A stretch of DNA of 64,000 nucleotides from Chloroherpetonaceae bacterium (GTDB lineage Bacteria; Bacteroidota; Chlorobiia; Chlorobiales; Thermochlorobacteraceae), in assembly GCA_033763895.1 (NCBI GenBank), contig JANRJQ010000011.1, positions 111,963-175,962 of the forward strand, read 5' to 3'. Numbering within the stretch: position 1 is the first letter of the stretch; every line of letters starts with the position of its first letter. Below the pieces are notes generated by a model that saw only the letters and a program-made list of their open reading frames with translations, searched no databases and was not told the origin of the DNA. Shown one piece after another: positions 39,264-49,298 of this stretch. A program made the position numbers and the translations under genes.

Positions 39264-39357
39264 AACGAATCCTCCCTTGGGTTGAATAGAAAAAATTATT
39301 TTAACAATAATACCAATCTTTTACTCGCCTTGCAAACCCCTATAACATGAAAGGGGC

Positions 39358-39400
39358 AAAAGGGGCTTGAACGCCGAAGAACTGCATCCAAACCCCTTTT
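39358..39400 (-). promoter_or_regulatory. inverted repeat between pscA and pscB
   Basis: A G-run (A-rich side followed by GGGG near 39358-39365) can pair with CCCCTTTT at 39393-39400, about 50 bases after the pscA stop. On the minus strand it would be a stem of up to 8 bp with a 27-base loop in the pscA-pscB messenger. It may stabilise pscA mRNA or limit read-through into pscB. Coordinates approximate. Confidence 0.5.
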
Positions 39401-39450
39401 GAACTCTTGTGGCGAAGAAAAATTAAAAAGAACGGTATTTCATTTCTGAA

Positions 39451-41724
39451 TTAAGAAATCAACTTCAAGAGATAATTAACCGTTTGTGCTAAAATATCAG
39501 AACCTGCTTGACCGAGATGGCTCACCGGCGGCGGTGCGGGTTCATTGGTCATATAGAATCCGTTTGCCACATAAAGCCACACAAGCATAAAGGTACCACT
39601 GAAATAAAGCACTGTGCCTGCGAATTTTGAATCAGAAAGATTCAGAACCGGGAATCGGAATTTAACATCGCGACCAACGAAGGTTTTGCCCAGCCAGCGA
39701 ATCGTGCGGGTTTGAATGTCTGCACCTTCAAGACGAGAGCCACGATCTTTGAACCAAACTGCGAAACTGATAAACCATACAAGGTGACCAATAAGCAGTA
39801 CGACTGTTAGATGAGAACTTGCCCAAATGGCTTGCGTTTCTGTCCACATATAATAGAACACACCGCCTGTATAGTGATGCGAAAGCCCCGCGATACTATC
39901 CCACGCGTTACAATCTGCAACAGCCATTCCATAGTTCATTGAAGCGAGCCAGCCTCCATCGATATACCATTCGATTACAGAAAGTGGCTTCACCGACCAA
40001 AGAATTGCAAACCAAAGTTGGTCTTGAATCGAGACACCGCAAGTTCCGCCATAAACCGGGCCTAAGCACGGGAATGAGAACGAATTCTTCTTCAGCCCTA
40101 AGTCTTCCCAAAGCGGAGAAGTATGCGAGAAGAATGCAATGCGCGAAGTTGCAACCGAAGCAAAGAGCCATCCGGCAGTGATTTCGTGCACTGCGCACCA
40201 ATCGTTAATTGACGGGTCGGTGAACATAAACTGCCACATCGGTAGCGGCTTCAGCCAATAGAACGACATAGTGATATTTGCGCCAAGGACATTCAGCTCG
40301 CAGCAACTGTTCCAACAAACAACTGCATAGACGGAAATCATTGTGGTAAAACACATCACCATTACAACGCCCACGAATTTCACTTGCACTTCTTTATCGC
40401 GGCCTAAGGCAATCCATTTGGATTTAATTTGGCTGTAAAGTCCACTCATTTGAATCTTGAGCAAATACTGTCCGCCGTGGAAAACGCCTGCAAAGACATA
40501 TAGGAATCCGCAGATGATATGATTGAAAGCCAAGAGATTGATCACGACTTGAGCCATACCGAATGTGGCACCCGGTTTCGGAAGAATCGCATACGCCGGA
40601 TATTCGGGATACTCGACTTTCGTCATATCTGTTACGCCATTGGCATCGAAACCAACGCGGTTAAACGGTTCGCCATAGATATAGAAGACGAGGTCGTTTA
40701 ATTGGTTATAAAAAAATTGATCTTTGCGGAAAGCCACAAAGGCGAGAATACCCAGTGCAATATTGATATACCCCATCGAAGTAAGGTGAACCGAGAAGAT
40801 GGCTTTAAGGTCATCATTCAAGTGTTCAGCTGCACGGGGCGGTGTATTCCACCAATAGAACCCTACCATAAAGAAAACGCCCGACCAAATGAATGCCATA
40901 AAGGCTTCGCTATTAATCGTTTGGAAATCGGGTTTAGGTGTAATACCCATTGCAAACCAAAGGACAAGCCCCCAAACCAAAAAGAGGAAGGCTTGATAGA
41001 TGGTATGTGCGCCTAAGGCTTCGGAGTAATTTTTTGCGCTTCTTCCTCCAAGTCCGCCGGGAAGAACAGTTCCGAACATTCTGAAGTCGCGGAAGTTTCC
41101 GGGCACTTTTGCATCGCGATTCCAGAAGAAAAGCGGTGCGAGTGGGTTGGCGAGGTTCTTTGTCCAATGCCGCCATCCACCAAAGATGAGGAATGCGCCG
41201 GCAAGGAAGTGAACGCCTGCCCACCATAGCAATTTACGCGCGGCTTCTTGAAGCTCGGGAGTACTGGCACTGTAGGTGTCAATACCGAGCGAAACCATTC
41301 TTGGTTTGATGGTGAGATAGAACCAGTTGTCGTAGAACCCTTGTCCGCCCCACGGGAAGACTTGAATTCCAGAGATATAATAGACACCCATCACGATACC
41401 AAGCGTTCCAAGGAGTGCCAAGTGAGCGCCGAAGACTTGTTCGTCATCGAGCTTATCGGCATCGAATATTTGAAACCATTTGGTAGTACGGGTTTCGGTG
41501 CGTTTGAGCAGGAATCGTTTCATTTCTGAAACATCTGCTTCCATAACGACCGGTTTATCGGGTGCTGCCGCTTTAGGTGCGGGCTTTGCTCCAACTGCCG
41601 GAGCAGTACCGGCGGCGGCTGCCGCTGGTTTTTTCGCCGTTGCTTGCAATTTGGCTGCTTGCAGCGTCGGTTTTTTTGGAGCTTCACCGCCGCCCGATGC
41701 GACAGGTTTTTCTTGATCAGCCAT
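39451..41724 (-). CDS. pscA: photosystem P840 reaction-centre large subunit PscA
   Basis: Homodimeric type I reaction-centre core that binds P840, chlorophylls and the FX cluster in the membrane. The start is the ATG at 41724 (MADQEKPVASGGG), which has a strong AAGGAG site; a longer frame continues upstream without support. The 757-residue protein has an Ala/Pro/Lys-rich N-terminal tail to about residue 60, then FLLKRTETRTTKWFQIFD and eleven or so membrane helices. The FX-binding loop FPCLGPVYGGTC near residue 550 and DRGSRLEGADIQTRTIRWLGK match the Chlorobaculum protein closely. pscB follows 187 bases downstream, the usual order. Confidence 0.98.
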   Translation of the reverse strand: MADQEKPVASGGGEAPKKPTLQAAKLQATAKKPAAAAAGTAPAVGAKPAPKAAAPDKPVVMEADVSEMKRFLLKRTETRTTKWFQIFDADKLDDEQVFGAHLALLGTLGIVMGVYYISGIQVFPWGGQGFYDNWFYLTIKPRMVSLGIDTYSASTPELQEAARKLLWWAGVHFLAGAFLIFGGWRHWTKNLANPLAPLFFWNRDAKVPGNFRDFRMFGTVLPGGLGGRSAKNYSEALGAHTIYQAFLFLVWGLVLWFAMGITPKPDFQTINSEAFMAFIWSGVFFMVGFYWWNTPPRAAEHLNDDLKAIFSVHLTSMGYINIALGILAFVAFRKDQFFYNQLNDLVFYIYGEPFNRVGFDANGVTDMTKVEYPEYPAYAILPKPGATFGMAQVVINLLAFNHIICGFLYVFAGVFHGGQYLLKIQMSGLYSQIKSKWIALGRDKEVQVKFVGVVMVMCFTTMISVYAVVCWNSCCELNVLGANITMSFYWLKPLPMWQFMFTDPSINDWCAVHEITAGWLFASVATSRIAFFSHTSPLWEDLGLKKNSFSFPCLGPVYGGTCGVSIQDQLWFAILWSVKPLSVIEWYIDGGWLASMNYGMAVADCNAWDSIAGLSHHYTGGVFYYMWTETQAIWASSHLTVVLLIGHLVWFISFAVWFKDRGSRLEGADIQTRTIRWLGKTFVGRDVKFRFPVLNLSDSKFAGTVLYFSGTFMLVWLYVANGFYMTNEPAPPPVSHLGQAGSDILAQTVNYLLKLIS

Positions 41725-42080
41725 AGTGTTCTCCTTTTTATTTGAAGTGTCATCATAAGATGAGTGATGACAAATTCCGTTCGGGTTCCGGAGGCCTTGG
41801 TGTGTGCCAACCGTGTTCATTTGAACCCTTGGAAATAAGACGGCATCATCGCTCGTTTCTCTCTTTTAACGCACGTCCCTAGGCAGTCATAAGCCAAGGT
41901 ACGGCATAAAGGCACGATAATGCACTACTCGTGTATGCAGTCGGTTATCGCGCCGAATCCCTCACACACACGTTACTTCTTCAAACGACCAAAGAACAAG
42001 TTCATTTTTTCCCAATGAAGGGAAAGAAAAATCAAAAAAAATCAGGTGAAAAAAGAACAGAATTTTTTGCGAAACACCGA
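41725..42080. other. leader/promoter region of pscA
   Basis: About 355 bases upstream of pscA and downstream of the CarH-like regulator gene. It must hold the pscA promoter. A six-base inverted repeat (CGATAA at 41915, TTATCG at 41945, 24-base spacer) is the only symmetric element noticed; its meaning is uncertain. No other gene was seen. Confidence 0.45.
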
Positions 42081-43064
42081 TTAAGCCTTCGCAGAAATAT
42101 CGGTGACATCAATGACTTGGAAATTTTCACGAAGATATTCTTCTAAAGCCCGGCAACTTGAAGAGCGAAAATCGGATTGCAAAACTTGATTTTTCTTTTC
42201 TCCAAAGAATTGCCCTCCTGTGACAAACTTGACGCCAAGGTTCTTCATTACTTTTCTAAAATGCTCATACTTCTTAAAAACCGGCGGAGCGAACTTCGCG
42301 AGCGTAATAGACATACACACAACGGATGGATGAAGCACTTCAATGACATTTTCAAGATCCTTAAATGGAACCGCAGCTCCAACATAATTCACCTTAAAGC
42401 CAAGGGTTTGACACACCATTGAAACTCCCAAAAGCCCCACCTCGTGATATTCTGACTCGGGTGCCGTGCAAATGACCGCATTCAAACTTGAATCTTGATC
42501 TGCCGGTTTTGTAATTGATTGATCGGATGAAATGACAACATTATGCGTTTTGAAGGCATAGCGTGCTTTTATTTGCAAAACAGATTCGATGAGAATATTG
42601 GTGATGATGTGCTCTTCACCTGCGCCTAATTTGCGTTGTGCCCACAGGTCACCGACGCGGTACATTGCCGGTGCAATGACATCATCGAATATAGAAGCAA
42701 CACCAACACCTTGTTCAATACATTTGCTGAGCAAGGCTTCAACCTCGTCTCGCTTATAAAGAATAAGATTTTCAAAGAGCTTTAATGAAATGGAAGAAAG
42801 CTCCCCTTTCATTAATATTATTTCGGTGTTGATATCAATGTTGTTGGAAAATTTCTTTTCCAAATTCAATTGTTCGAGTTTGTGCTCCGGGATGCGAATA
42901 TTATTTCGCTCCAAAAACTCCAAAACATCTTCAATTTTGAACTTACGATGACCGCCGACGGTTTTATGATGGCGTATTAAACCCATATTAGACCAACGCT
43001 TAATGGTGGTCTCGCCGACATCGCATAACTCAGAGAGTTGCCGAGACGAAAAATACTGATTCAC
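42081..43064 (-). CDS. MerR-type regulator with cobalamin-binding domain (CarH/LitR-like photoreceptor)
   Basis: A 327-residue transcription factor. The N-terminal winged helix (FSSRQLSELCDVGETTIKRW, TVGGHRKFKIEDVLEFL) is followed by a four-helix bundle and a B12 Rossmann domain. The bundle has the complete Wx9EH light-sensor motif (W141, E151, H152) and the Rossmann domain has ESEYHEVG (H207) as cobalt ligand, equivalent to the ExHxxG of CarH. CarH proteins bind adenosylcobalamin, repress DNA in the dark and release it in light, usually at carotenoid genes. Here the gene lies directly upstream of pscA in the same direction, so control of phototrophy genes is plausible. Light sensing is inferred, not shown. 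Confidence 0.88.
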   Translation of the reverse strand: MNQYFSSRQLSELCDVGETTIKRWSNMGLIRHHKTVGGHRKFKIEDVLEFLERNNIRIPEHKLEQLNLEKKFSNNIDINTEIILMKGELSSISLKLFENLILYKRDEVEALLSKCIEQGVGVASIFDDVIAPAMYRVGDLWAQRKLGAGEEHIITNILIESVLQIKARYAFKTHNVVISSDQSITKPADQDSSLNAVICTAPESEYHEVGLLGVSMVCQTLGFKVNYVGAAVPFKDLENVIEVLHPSVVCMSITLAKFAPPVFKKYEHFRKVMKNLGVKFVTGGQFFGEKKNQVLQSDFRSSSCRALEEYLRENFQVIDVTDISAKA

Positions 43065-43096
43065 TCCTCAAACTTCCTTTCGAGTGTTCAACTGTT

Positions 43097-43327
43097 TTGA
43101 ATTTCACCCAATCATTAGATTTACTACACACAAACTTACACAAAAACAGAGGTGCTCGCAAGGTTATCAATGGATTAATCTCAGCAAATGCGATGTCTTT
43201 TCTTGCTGATGAAATCAAGCCTTTGGCGAGAAAACGGCCAAATCAGTTATTAAAGATTAAATTTGTTCCAGATGATAAAGATGATTTCAGCCGTGAGGTA
43301 AGATTAATTTCCTATGAAGCGAAATAA
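43097..43327 (+). CDS. possible small protein, unknown function
   Basis: A 76-codon open frame in the gap between the divergent regulator and the PBP4 gene. It begins with TTG, with no clear ribosome-binding site. The translation (ARKVINGLISANAMSFLADE, PNQLLKIKFVPDDKDDF) has a credible amino-acid make-up with an amphipathic pattern. It may be a real short gene, a decayed fragment or chance. No family recognised. Confidence 0.3.
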   Translation: MNFTQSLDLLHTNLHKNRGARKVINGLISANAMSFLADEIKPLARKRPNQLLKIKFVPDDKDDFSREVRLISYEAK

Positions 43328-43413
43328 ATGCTTTATTGATTTGCGAAAGCCATTCGAAGCAAATAGAAAACCATAACACACCATTTTGTTACAATTTTCA
43401 TACTATTAATGTG

Positions 43414-45117
43414 ATGCTATCATTTTTTGTTCAAGTTTGCTTAAGGAGTATTCTACCCACTCAAATTTCACGCTTATTCATTCGGCGGTTACTTGGTTTC
43501 CTATTTCTTGCAGGAACGCTCATCAATCAACCGTTGCTCTTTAGTGCTACGGCACAAAAAAAGAGTGGAATAAAAAAACCAATTCCGCACAAGCAAAGTA
43601 ATATTGGCTTGAATGAATCTGTGAAAGAGGTAAAGCGCATATCAAAAGAAGCGCTCATGAGCATGAAAGAATTAAAAAAGGAATTTGCAGCCTTATTTCA
43701 GGATTCAGCGACTGCCAATTTTTTTTGGGGGGTTTCAATAACGGCGCCCAATACCCAAAAGGGGTTGAGAATTCAAGATCGAAGAGAAAAATACAAGGTG
43801 CTTTTTGAGCTCAATGCCGAAAAGAACTTTATTCCGGCATCGAATCAAAAATTATTAAGTTCAGCGGCGGCACTTTTTCTGCTTGATTCGACAAAACGAT
43901 TTACAACAGATGTTCGAATTCAGGGAGAAATTAAAGATGGTGTACTCTTTGGAAATCTGGTGGCATTCAGTGATGGGAATCCGGCGCTTTCAGAGAAATT
44001 TTTTGCGGGCAATTCTCAACAATTTTTCAAAGATGTGGCAGAAAGTTTGCATGTAAAAGGGGTTCAGCGAATTGCGGGTGATCTCATAGCAGATGACGGC
44101 TATTTTTCAACAGAGGCAATATCTTATGCTGTTGGTGAAGGTGATGGTGACTATTCAGAGGGTTGGGATTGGGATGATGTCTCAAATGGAACTGCGACGG
44201 CAGTTTCAGCCCTTTCGTATAATGAAAATTCGATTCGATTTTTTTTGATTCGCGACAGTGTGTTGCAAAAGCCAAGGCTCGAATGGATGCCAAAAACTTC
44301 TTACGGAACTTATCAGAACAATGCTTTTTATGTTTCTAAAGGTGAGAGAAAAACGGCTGATTTTTTTCGTGTTATCGGTTCGAATCAATTTATTTCAACG
44401 GGAGCAATGCCGCTGGATGTGGATACCGTTCAAACTATGGTGGCTGTAGAGAGACCGGCGTTTTATTTTTTATGGGAGTTAAAATCGGCGCTGAATGCAA
44501 AGGGAATTGACGTCAGTGGCATACTTCGCCGTGAGCCCGGTTATGCTGGTAGAGAGAATACGAAACTGCTGCATCAAACACTTTCTCCGGAACTTTTGCA
44601 AATTCTTGCCTATATGAATAAGGAAAGCAGCAATTTTACCGCAGAGCAACTATTACGCATCATTGGAAAGGTCAGATATGGTGAGGGCACAAAAAGAGCC
44701 GGTCTTCGTGCGATTGGAGAGATGTTGGATTCGATTGGGGTATCAAAGAAAAATTTTCTAGCATTTGACGGAAGCGGCCTCACTAGAAAAAATAGAATAT
44801 CGCCGGGAGCGCTGAGAGATTTATTGAATGCAATTTACGCTTCGCGCTTTTTCGATAGCTACCGGCAAACGCTTGCAATTGGCGGGAAAGACGGAACGTT
44901 GAAACGACGATTGAAAAAGGAGCGATTTACGAATCGCGTATTTGCAAAAACCGGATTTGTTTCCGGTATTCGAACACTTTCGGGATATGTGCTAAACGGT
45001 GAAAAGAGATGGGTCACCTTTTCGATAATGGCGATGAATTACACACAACCAACAGCGGAAATCGAGGCGGTTCAAGACAAAGCGATAGAATTGATTTTAA
45101 GATGGAATGGCAAGTAG
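43414..45117 (+). CDS. dacB: D-alanyl-D-alanine carboxypeptidase/endopeptidase (PBP4/DacB family)
   Basis: A 567-residue class C penicillin-binding protein that trims murein peptides in the periplasm. The start is taken at the ATG at 43414, giving a signal region with a hydrophobic core RLLGFLFLAGTLINQPLLFSATAQ. The three active-site motifs are visible: SNQK in PASNQKLLSS, SYN in SALSYNENS and KTG in FAKTGFVSGI. The typical DacB insertion lies between the first two. It is somewhat longer than the E. coli protein owing to a basic linker after the signal. Isolated gene. Confidence 0.92.
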   Translation: MLSFFVQVCLRSILPTQISRLFIRRLLGFLFLAGTLINQPLLFSATAQKKSGIKKPIPHKQSNIGLNESVKEVKRISKEALMSMKELKKEFAALFQDSATANFFWGVSITAPNTQKGLRIQDRREKYKVLFELNAEKNFIPASNQKLLSSAAALFLLDSTKRFTTDVRIQGEIKDGVLFGNLVAFSDGNPALSEKFFAGNSQQFFKDVAESLHVKGVQRIAGDLIADDGYFSTEAISYAVGEGDGDYSEGWDWDDVSNGTATAVSALSYNENSIRFFLIRDSVLQKPRLEWMPKTSYGTYQNNAFYVSKGERKTADFFRVIGSNQFISTGAMPLDVDTVQTMVAVERPAFYFLWELKSALNAKGIDVSGILRREPGYAGRENTKLLHQTLSPELLQILAYMNKESSNFTAEQLLRIIGKVRYGEGTKRAGLRAIGEMLDSIGVSKKNFLAFDGSGLTRKNRISPGALRDLLNAIYASRFFDSYRQTLAIGGKDGTLKRRLKKERFTNRVFAKTGFVSGIRTLSGYVLNGEKRWVTFSIMAMNYTQPTAEIEAVQDKAIELILRWNGK

Positions 45118-45305
45118 TGTCACGTTTTTCTCGCGCTTCAAAGCCATAGTAAAATCACAGTTTCGTAACATCCTTCAAGACGAAATCCAAAAATCTAACC
45201 CTCACATATCCTTATATTTAAATACGGCGAAAAATGAATTCAGTCAAATACTGAGATAGCCGCGCTTAGGAGTCATGCTACAAACTTTATCTAAACCAAT
45301 TTTAA

Positions 45306-46595
<1,290 letters not shown>

Positions 46596-46622
46596 GAAAG
46601 AATTTCTATTTTCCTTTTGAAG

Positions 46623-46657
46623 TAACTCCTGCCCAATAGGCAGGAGTTATTTTTTTA
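46623..46657 (+). terminator. Rho-independent terminator after eno
   Basis: An 11-bp perfect stem (TAACTCCTGCC with GGCAGGAGTTA) with a 5-base loop, followed by eight T. It is one of the strongest terminators in the window. Confidence 0.93.
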
Positions 46658-46703
46658 TTCTGATTTCTTATTGAAGCAAACAACAACAGAAAAAACTTAG
46701 GTT

Positions 46704-47465
46704 ATGCTTGCTGTGCGCTCAGCACTTATTTGGATTGTGACGACATTCATGATGACGGTGTTATCATTGGTGGCAATCATCGTTAGTTTTTGGGATGGCT
46801 CCGGGCGGAGTTACTTGCGTTTGGCGCGGGTTTGGGCTCGAATTTGGCTTGGGATTTCAAATACCGAAGTAAAGGTATTCGGTACTGAGAATATCGAGAA
46901 AGCAAAAGCGTATGTGGTTGCAAGCAATCACTCTAGCTACTTCGATATTCCTGCTTTGCTGGCTTACTTACCGCTTGAATTCAGAATGGTGGCAAAGCAA
47001 TCGATAAGTTATGTTCCCGTTTTGGGATGGGGGATGAAACGAGGTGATTTCATTTTCATTAAGCGAGGCGCAAATCGTGAAGCACTCCGAAGTCTCGATG
47101 GCTCAATCAAGCGACTAAAAGAAGGAAAAAGTGTCGTTCTTTTTGCTGACGGAACACGCTCGATGTACGGCAATATTCAACCTTTCAAAAGAGGAGCGTT
47201 TATGGTTGCTGAACGAGCCGGTGCTGATATTCTTCCTGTAACGATTTTAGGAAGTCATAAAATAATGCAGCGGAATTCTTCTCTCATTTCATCTGGGACC
47301 ATAACCGTTGTAATTGGGAAGCCAATCTCAAACTTAGGTAAAAGTGCCGATGAACTTCTAAAAGAAACTTACCTAGCCGTATCAGAGAATTTTGAAAGGT
47401 ACAAAAATGCGTGTTTCACAGCGGAAGATATTGCGTTAATGAATCAAAATTCATGCAAGGAGTAA
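46704..47465 (+). CDS. plsC: 1-acyl-sn-glycerol-3-phosphate acyltransferase
   Basis: Adds the second acyl chain to lysophosphatidic acid at the inner membrane. The 253-residue protein has a hydrophobic N-terminal helix, motif I SNHSSYFD (HxxxxD) and motif III FADGTRS, where the usual FPEGTRS has lost Pro and replaced Glu by Asp. The spacing of the motifs and the KRGAFMVAERAGADILPV block fit PlsC. The altered motif III is conservative but unusual. Identity is good; activity should be retained. Confidence 0.9.
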   Translation: MLAVRSALIWIVTTFMMTVLSLVAIIVSFWDGSGRSYLRLARVWARIWLGISNTEVKVFGTENIEKAKAYVVASNHSSYFDIPALLAYLPLEFRMVAKQSISYVPVLGWGMKRGDFIFIKRGANREALRSLDGSIKRLKEGKSVVLFADGTRSMYGNIQPFKRGAFMVAERAGADILPVTILGSHKIMQRNSSLISSGTITVVIGKPISNLGKSADELLKETYLAVSENFERYKNACFTAEDIALMNQNSCKE

Positions 47466-47592
47466 TGAAAAAAGGAATTGTTTCTCACCCGCAAATGGAA
47501 ATTCAATATGAACAGGATTGAAATTGGGGGATGTATATCCATAGTATTACAATTCTTAACGAAACCGCAAAAATCATAATTGAAGTAGTTGA

Positions 47593-48531
47593 ATGATAGA
47601 ATTTGGAGAGGAAATCGTAACGGCGCAATTGCTTTCAGGAAATCGAAGGGTCTTGGCGAGAGTGATTTCGAAAATCGAAAATGATGACCCATCCAGTGAC
47701 GCCATTTTAGGAGTAATTGCCTCTCAAATTGGAAGCGGATATCGAATTGGAATCACGGGGCCTCCGGGTGCGGGTAAGAGCACTTTGACAAGTAAACTTG
47801 CGCTAAGCCTGAGTAAAATGGGACATCACGTGGCAATACTTGCGGTTGATCCCACAAGCCCGTTTTCAGGAGGTGCATTGCTTGGCGATCGAGTGAGAAT
47901 GAATGAGATTTTTACTGATCCGAACATTTTTATCCGCTCAATGGCCACCCGAGGAAGCTTGGGCGGCCTTGCCGAAAAAGCCTCTGAGGTATCGGATGTT
48001 ATGGAAGCAGCAGGGTTTGACCGCATCTTGATTGAAACGGTGGGTGTGGGTCAATCGGAACTTGATGTTGCTAAAGCTGCAGATACCACCCTTGTCGTTT
48101 TGGTTCCGGAATCCGGCGATTCGATACAAGCGATGAAAGCGGGGCTAATGGAAATCGCAGATGTCTTTGTAATGAATAAATCGGACAGACCTGAAAGTGA
48201 AAAAGCGGCAGAATCACTCCGCTCAACCCTTGGATTTCGAGATCATGATGAAACCACGTGGATTCCAGAAGTGATTCCTACAAGTGCAAATTCAGGTAAG
48301 GGAATCGATGAAGTACTGCATCAAATTGAAAGGCACCGAACATTTTTGAGTGATCGTAATTTGCTTGAATCGAAAAGGCAAAGGAGACACGAGTTATGGA
48401 TTCGGGAGAAAATTGGCCGGAAACTCTCAGAACGGTTTTGGAGTGTAGAAAACGAAACAGAATTAAAGCGGCTTTTTTTTGAGAAGAAAAATAAATATGA
48501 AATCGTTTCTACCCTTTTGAATTCCGAATAG
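47593..48531 (+). CDS. meaB: methylmalonyl-CoA mutase-associated GTPase MeaB
   Basis: A G3E-family GTPase that protects and reactivates B12-dependent methylmalonyl-CoA mutase. The 312-residue product has Walker A GPPGAGKST, VDPTSPFSGGALLGDRVRM (switch/Mg2+ region), TRGSLGGL, VGVGQSELDVA and the base-recognition NKSD. It is the same family as ArgK. The mutase small subunit is encoded at 24262-26007, 21 kb away, so the pathway genes are dispersed. Confidence 0.95.
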   Translation: MIEFGEEIVTAQLLSGNRRVLARVISKIENDDPSSDAILGVIASQIGSGYRIGITGPPGAGKSTLTSKLALSLSKMGHHVAILAVDPTSPFSGGALLGDRVRMNEIFTDPNIFIRSMATRGSLGGLAEKASEVSDVMEAAGFDRILIETVGVGQSELDVAKAADTTLVVLVPESGDSIQAMKAGLMEIADVFVMNKSDRPESEKAAESLRSTLGFRDHDETTWIPEVIPTSANSGKGIDEVLHQIERHRTFLSDRNLLESKRQRRHELWIREKIGRKLSERFWSVENETELKRLFFEKKNKYEIVSTLLNSE

Positions 48532-48585
48532 AAAAATGAACGGAATCATAATCGACGACTCCGTTCAAGCCTTCAAAAATTAAGA

Positions 48586-49281
48586 CTAGTAAATGAACGG
48601 AAACAAACGTTTCGTGCGGTTCAAGTAATGGCGATACTCCTCACCGAATTTTCGCTCAAGCATCGATTCCTCAATGTTCATCCGGCTTCCGTACCATACG
48701 ACGCTCACTAAAGCAAAAATCAGAAGAGCAATGAAGGATTGTGTCAGAAGGCAAAACCCAAGAAAGAATAGAATATGACCGGTGTAAATCGGGTGTCTCA
48801 AAATTCGGTAAATCCCATCTTGAACAAGTCGATGATCGTTTTTAATGGCTAAGCGATCATAAAACTTTCCTAAAGTGATGGTGGCATGATAGGTCAATGC
48901 GGTTGCGATGATCATGAGGGTTATCCCGCCCCAAAAAAAGGGCGACGACGAGACGGATTGGGAAACAGAGCCGCTCAACAAAACCGTTGAGTAGTCATAA
49001 ATGCCGGTGTAATGAACAGCAATGAGCCCAAAAATTTGAACCATAAAAGCGGCTTTACCTGAGGAGGAATGAACCTGTTCATCATCCTTCCGATCGGCAA
49101 GCTTTCCGTGAACGATGCTTCTTCGAATGGTGCCGAAAAAGAAAATCATATAGGAGGAGTATATCAGCCATACGACCGGCATTGTGAAAATCCCGAAAAT
49201 CCAAGCAGGAAGTAGGATTAGTGCTGCTTGCATTAAGGCAAGAAGCGATATAAGCGAAACAACCCGAAAAATACGGTTCAT
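48586..49281 (-). CDS. isoprenylcysteine carboxyl methyltransferase-like membrane methyltransferase
   Basis: A 231-residue integral membrane protein with five to six helices and the ICMT/PEMT/NnrU-type C-terminal motif: GIYRILRHPIYTGHILFF and MNIEESMLERKFGEEYRHYLNRTKRLFPF. Such enzymes use S-adenosylmethionine to methylate lipids, small molecules or thiols; bacterial substrates are mostly unknown. It is the last gene of a likely operon after two BCD transporters and a soluble methyltransferase (17-base gap), so a pigment or quinone substrate is conceivable. Confidence 0.82.
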   Translation of the reverse strand: MNRIFRVVSLISLLALMQAALILLPAWIFGIFTMPVVWLIYSSYMIFFFGTIRRSIVHGKLADRKDDEQVHSSSGKAAFMVQIFGLIAVHYTGIYDYSTVLLSGSVSQSVSSSPFFWGGITLMIIATALTYHATITLGKFYDRLAIKNDHRLVQDGIYRILRHPIYTGHILFFLGFCLLTQSFIALLIFALVSVVWYGSRMNIEESMLERKFGEEYRHYLNRTKRLFPFIY

Positions 49282-49298
49282 TGCAAGATGATTTTGAT

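Noticed and set aside
39264..39300. Frameshift or sequencing error cutting off the N-terminal extension of PscB
   Set aside because: The upstream sequence is AT-rich with no Ala/Pro/Lys-rich coding in any frame, and a strong ribosome site precedes the short start.
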